Assembly: GCF_000346465.2 (NCBI RefSeq) | Contig: NC_034016.1 | Location: forward strand, 15,616,730 to 15,680,729 | DNA from: Prunus persica | Lineage: Eukaryota > Streptophyta > Magnoliopsida > Rosales > Rosaceae | DNA: 64,000 bases | Direction: 5' to 3' | Part shown: in pieces, positions 59,557-64,000 of the stretch | How the letters are laid out: each line of letters begins with the position of its first letter | Numbering within the stretch: position 1 is the first letter of the stretch | Notes under the pieces: model-generated | What the model was told of the DNA's origin: nothing | The model's input: only the letters and a program-made list of their open reading frames with translations | The model's database searches: none | Translations under genes and position numbers: made by a program

Positions 59557-61341
59557 TCAATACTTGGTTGAAGAAACATTATTGTTGTTGTTGGCCATGG
59601 CTGGTGACCAAAAATCAGCACCATTGTTGTCTGCCACGTGCATTGTGTACTCCACAGGGGCCAGGCACAGTCCTCTGCTCCTCAGGTCCTTTCTTGCTTC
59701 CTCCATCTCTCCATCCTTCCAATTTTCAAACCCAATTTCACACACACAAGTGAAAACCACAGTGAAATTATATTTTAAAAAATTAAAAAATAAACTTGAA
59801 AATTTGGGAAAATTCCAGTTTTTTTTAATACAAGCTATAGTCTAGATTACTCTAAATTAATCTAATTTGCAGGAATTGAGACTCAAAATTGAGTGTAAGG
59901 AGACGAAATCACCGCAATAAGCCAACTGATCTAACCCCTATCTGGAGGGAAAATCCCAGTTTTGGTATAGACAGACCGTCATGGTTTTGACTAATTGACT
60001 ATGACTATTGACCAGGAGAAGGCTCTGTTTCTTTTTTCTTTTTTTCACTCATAGTGTCAGTAAAGTCACATCTGTTTGGGACCCATGGAGGCTGGGACCC
60101 AGTGACACGTCACAGTGTGGACGTAGATGGAAGAAGAAAGAAGAAAAATCTGACAGAGATGGTGTTGTGTGTGCAGCAAAACTTTCATGTAACGGGAATA
60201 GCATTGTTTTGTTATCCAACCAATAATATAATAACACGTAAAAGTTATCCCTCCTGTCATTCTTGGCCCTTTTGAAAGTCTCTCTTGTTGTGTGTGTGGG
60301 TTTTGTTGGGACTTACAGGTAATGAAGGCAGGCGTTGCAGGTAAGGCGAGCACAGAACCTGAACCTGATCGTGCAGGAACCTGATGTATCCCATCGCTTC
60401 GTGAAGCACTGATGCAGTATCTGTCTGCAGCAAGAACCCAATTTCCAATTTCCAGAAAACATTTACCAAAATGTCAAACTTCTATAACAATTTTATAATT
60501 CTATTCAATCAGATACATTTTTGCAACCAAAAACAAAGAAAAAAAACTATCTGGGTCAAGTTGGTTTTGGAATTTGACCTTGCCAAAGGGTGATACAAGT
60601 TGTTGCAGAGCTGCAATTCGTTCTCCAAGCTTCTCTTTCCTCTATAATGAGGCAGAAAAATTCAAACCCATTCGGTAAAATCTTGCCAGAAAAGACAGAG
60701 AGCATGGCATGCAAAGAGTGTGAGTGAGGGAGAGACAGAGGGGCATGCAATGGTGCAGATTAGTTTTTATGTGTTTCTTGTTGAAATTTCTGACCTTCGC
60801 ATTGCCTGTCGATGTGGGATTCTCAGATTTCGTCTTCTTGGAGGTTCTCTGGCTTGCAGTCGTCGTTGTGCTGATGGTGCTTGCACACTGCACCGACTCT
60901 TGGCCTAATCCATTTCTCCTTTTCTGCCATTAAATCCAAAAAGCATCACAAAATCGTAAAAGAAAACAAATTAAATTAAAAATTAAAAAAGGAATTAAGA
61001 ACTTGTTGTTCACTGACATTGTTGGATTCGGGCAATGCGTTGATGATTGTGTTGCTGGTTGAATAAACAGAGGAGGAATCGCTGCATGTAACCCCTGATT
61101 TCTTAGCAGTCTCTGAAAACCCAATTTCCAGACCATCGCCATGGCTGTGATCATAGTTCCCGAAGCAGAGCATTTTGGGTGGCTTAATCTGGGTGGAATA
61201 AGCAGATGAATGGGTGTAGTTAAAGGTTTCGTCGTCCATGCCAAGACCACAACCCTCATCAGCAGCGAAGAGTAACTGAGAGAAACTAGTCCCCTCTGTG
61301 ACAGCCAAATGGTCCCCCTCTAAACCATCATTTTCGGCCAT
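59557..61341 (-). CDS. Atypical bHLH transcription factor (bHLH113-like), 260 aa, five exons
   Basis: Nuclear transcription factor of the plant bHLH group that includes bHLH103, 113 and 123. Exons: 61018-61341, 60795-60923, 60579-60641, 60317-60424, 59557-59715; all phase 0, total 783 nt. The start is the ATG at 61341; the longer open frame begins only with TTG. The bHLH region is about residues 150-203: [20 protein letters not shown], then [20 protein letters not shown] and [11 protein letters not shown] Ser/Thr- and Lys-rich stretch precedes it. The basic part lacks the His-Glu-Arg E-box pattern, as is usual in this group, so DNA contacts may differ. The last exon gives the family's C-terminal [20 protein letters not shown] and DFWSPAM. 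Its acceptor (GGAAG/GAT) is the least certain border. Intron 4 holds a short foldback-type repeat scrap at about 60194-60251. The exact Arabidopsis orthologue is inference. Confidence 0.85.
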
Positions 61342-61377
61342 ATCAACCCCACAAACAAAACCCAAAAGTCTGAAGCT

Positions 61378-61590
61378 TTTGGGTCTCAGAGAGAGAGAAA
61401 GAGAGAGAAAGTAAAAGGTTTGATTAGAACGAAGGGGTTTTTAGGAGAAAACAACGGAAGCTTCTTGTTGATAAGAGAGAGAGGGAGAGAAGAAAGAGAG
61501 TGCTCTGTTTTTGTTCTGTTTCTCTATGTGAGAGTGTGAAGGTGTTTAGAGGCGTTACAGTAGAAGAGAGAGAGAGAGAGAGAGATGATG
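61378..61590 (-). promoter_or_regulatory. GA/CT-rich leader or promoter region of the bHLH gene
   Basis: Three separate GAGAGA clusters (about 61387-61410, 61474-61500, 61565-61585) read as CT repeats on the coding strand. This is typical of plant 5' leaders and of GAGA-type BPC-factor target DNA. The transcription start is not located. Confidence 0.4.
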
Positions 61591-62858
61591 GGTGGGGTGG
61601 GCTGAGAAGAAAGGAGGGTGTGGCTGGGCTTTCCAAGGCTTGGCTTTGGTTTTCTGCGACTTTGGTCAAACCCACCTGGCCCGAGAAAACCGTGGTTTCG
61701 AGCTCCAACGCGTTGTTGCCTAACCCCAAACTCAAAAACGCTCTCCTCTTCCGTCACCTTTCGTCCTTTCCATAAACATAATGTAACGGATGTGATTTTA
61801 GATTCATTAATGTTCTATTCAATTAACTTGTTTATGTTCTCACATAGGTACTTAATGATGATGCCAGGGTCAATTGTGTGTGGAGTCTGACTGATTCTTG
61901 TTGATTGATGCATGTGGATCTTAATGTAAATATGGGTGTGCGGTGCGACTGATTAATGTTTGTTGATGAACCCTACTGTGAGTCTGACATGCTTCTACAA
62001 TTAGAATTCACTCTCTTTCTGCGTAACTAACCGTAAGAAACAAGTATTTCAACAACGGTTTAATAAAGTAACATGAAAGTATCCTATACTTTGGCGCACT
62101 TTTCACTTTTCAACTATAATATACCAAATTAGCATCATGCTATTTGAGATAATCTCATTTTTTATAGTTAACTTATATAATCTCCTTTTTAAAATAGCAC
62201 CATTAATGGAATAGCTTTTAATATAATCTCATTGGGCTCTTAAATTTGGTATCGAATATAGAATTAAAATCTCATATAGCATATTTTCCATTGGAGATTA
62301 TCTACCCTATTGACAATGTAAGATGTTAAATTGGTCGGTGATAGGAATGCAAAGATCCGTCACTCATATCAATCAACAACATGTTAGAAATGCACCTTTC
62401 TTTTGTCCATCCACGCATTCCAATACCAGAAAAATCCAACACATTATTAGAAGAAAACGAACGAACCCTTAAAGTCCTTCCCTAAAATCAGAATCGAATT
62501 TTCCTCTTTTTGTAGAACTAATTTCTGTTTTAACTTTTACGTTCGTCTTGCAATTCTCGTGAGAGCCGAACGTCTTGTCATTTGGTACGACTGGAAGTAT
62601 GGAAGTCACCAACTTTGACTGTGGGGTCCCAAAACCAGACCATATGATTATATTTTCTTCAGACGAACATATGGAATGAGGGGTGCACAAGATTTTGGAT
62701 GCCCACAACCCACATCATCATATTCTAAGTGATGATTGTAAATTTTTTTTTTATCTTTCATAAAACTATTAGATGCATATATATATAGAACTCTAAAACT
62801 GTTTAAAACCTATTAAGCGATATTAAACGCCAAAATTGTCCTTCTGTCGTGGCAAATC
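61591..62858. other. Intergenic
   Basis: Upstream region of the bHLH gene, then AT-rich spacer. No gene or classified repeat. The minus-strand frame at 62469-62708 is not recognisable. Confidence 0.4.
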
Positions 62859-62931
62859 AATGACTTTGCTTTGTCTCGTTATTCTCTTTCTTGAAATGAC
62901 TTTGCTTTGTCTCGTCGTTTTCTTTCTTGAA
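62859..62931. repeat. 36-bp tandem duplication
   Basis: Copies at 62859-62894 and 62895-62931 begin AATGACTTTGCTTTGTCTCG and differ by about two bases and one indel. They lie in a short plus-strand frame (62836-63054) of no known family. Confidence 0.85.
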
Positions 62932-63725
62932 GGGTATCATCCCCCAAAACATACACCATTTGAGCCCAAAATTACTCTGTTCACGCCGAACATCTTGGCT
63001 GCTGGCAGATCCTCCTATGTCAACTATGTACACAAAGTTCTTGTAAAAAGATGATTTTGTTTCGACAACTTTTAACGTTCATTTATCTATTTTCTACATA
63101 GAAATCAACAACGAAGCAGAAAACGAGATTTGATATCATATTGGACAACTACTCTAACAATGTATATCAAATTTATAGAGCTCGAGCTCGTTCTTGTAGG
63201 ACAAGAAATCATTTGCAGATAATGTTCATGCAGTGACCAGAAATCTCTCCAGTGCCAACGTCAGATTGAGTAATAACTGCAATAGAGATTTATATTTTCA
63301 CAAGCTTCATAAGGCATGTCAGCTTGCAAATCTTGGTAACTACATGAAAAATGAGGTGGCTCGGTTTCCTGTGATGTGTATGACACCTTTGCTTGCTGAC
63401 AAGCCTAGCATAAGTTTTTAGCACATCCCATTGTCAAGAATGTCCTTCATCAAACAAAAGTAAGAAAAATTTCGAAGTCCAGATTACAGTAAAATAAATA
63501 AATCAATGAGGCGGGGATCCAACGAAATTATTTATTTTTAAAATTATTATCCTTTTGTAACAAAACTCAAGTAGTTTACAATCTCTTTCACAGACAAAAT
63601 TAAAACATCATTGAGTACAAATCCTTGGCTCCGTCAAATAATCAACAAAACAACACTCATGTTTGCAAAAGAAGCTAGTGGCTAAGAACCCTTTGGGGCA
63701 TTTTGACGAACACTTGGCAGGCGCA
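62932..63725. other. Intergenic and 3' flank of the right-edge gene
   Basis: Some sequence at 62985-63060 and 63235-63420 has a gene-like composition on the plus strand. No frame is long enough or similar enough to anything known to call. The part next to 63725 should be the 3' UTR of the minus-strand gene. Confidence 0.35.
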
Positions 63726-64000
63726 CTAAGCGGAGCAGATCTTCCTCAACTTGTCCGCCGCAGATTCATCCACAGAGTACTGCAATCACAAGAAAACCCA
63801 AATGGCTTTCAATCAGAAACACAAATAAACATACCCAATTGTCCAAATCCAAAAGAAACGTGCGTGCAATGAGAAAGAGAATGAGAAAGTTGACCTTGTT
63901 CAGGACCCAGAGCGAATGCTTGTATGCCCTATGGAAGAGCTCGTGGAGGGCTTGGTCATCTCCGGCCTCGACCTCTCTGTAATTCACGAAGTTTTCGCGC
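63726..64000 (-). CDS. 3' end of an unidentified gene (partial)
   Basis: Two minus-strand exons: 63895 to beyond 64000 and 63726-63779, with a clean AAG/GTCAAC donor and TTGCAG acceptor and the frame open across the join. The visible protein reads RENFVNYREVEAGDDQALHE, then LFHRAYKHSLWVLNK, then YSVDESAADKLRKICSA and stop. The helical, basic-acidic ending could suit a small mitochondrial LYR-type or similar adaptor, but I cannot name the family. The N-terminus lies beyond the window. Confidence 0.6.

Noticed and set aside
61339..61365. Longer bHLH start at 61365
   Set aside because: It begins with TTG. The ATG at 61341 is the first methionine of the frame.
62836..63054. 72-codon plus-strand hydrophobic frame
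   Set aside because: It begins without an ATG, and half of it is a recent 36-bp tandem duplication. No family resemblance.
1..64000. CRISPR arrays, bacterial operons, rRNA or tRNA genes
   Set aside because: No regularly spaced repeats, no Shine-Dalgarno-linked genes, and tRNA-like boxes occur only as SINE heads without a cloverleaf.

Overview
This window is nuclear DNA of a flowering plant. The genes carry spliced introns with GT..AG borders, the spacers are AT-rich and crowded with small foldback transposons (MITEs) and SINEs, and every recognisable protein belongs to a plant family. The UDP-glycosyltransferase resembles strawberry-type UGT84 enzymes as I recall them, and the repeats look like those of Rosaceae genomes, so a woody rosaceous eudicot such as Prunus, Malus or Pyrus is my inference. 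No alignment was run. Exon borders were read by eye, then checked by reading frame and by family conservation.

Layout. 1-1.24 kb: probable 5' end of a minus-strand gene that leaves the window. 1.24-11.7 kb: gene-poor repeat ground with a UGT84 pseudogene scrap (3.1 kb), a long foldback element with a second one nested in it (8.0-9.2 kb), and two side-by-side copies of one MITE (10.8-11.6 kb). 11.8-13.6 kb: intact two-exon UGT84-type glucosyltransferase (minus). 16.1-19.8 kb: nine-exon acid lipase (minus). 20.3 kb: SINE with a perfect 16-bp target-site duplication. 21.4-22.8 kb: large inverted repeat. 23.2-27.8 kb: six-exon 5-methylthioribose kinase (plus), the only confident plus-strand gene.

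30.0-43.0 kb: the most distinctive region. It is a tandem array of five plant basic secretory protein (BSP, PF04450-type) genes, all on the minus strand. Three have no intron and two share one intron at the same site. The third gene has Gln in place of the Glu of the HExxH metalloprotease motif. The last two sit on a duplicated block of nearly 2 kb. A small gene for a secreted PIP/PIPL-type signalling peptide follows at 44.4 kb (minus). Secreted BSPs and PIP peptides are both linked to defence in other plants, so the array may be a secreted-defence neighbourhood; that link is inference.

48.2-58.5 kb: the complete 23-exon REV1 translesion DNA polymerase gene (minus). 59.6-61.3 kb: five-exon atypical bHLH transcription factor (minus). 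63.7-64.0 kb: 3' end of an unidentified gene on the minus strand, cut by the window edge.

The genes do not form an operon-like pathway. They are independent plant genes, apart from the BSP array, which is one family expanded by local duplication. No CRISPR array, rRNA or tRNA gene was seen.
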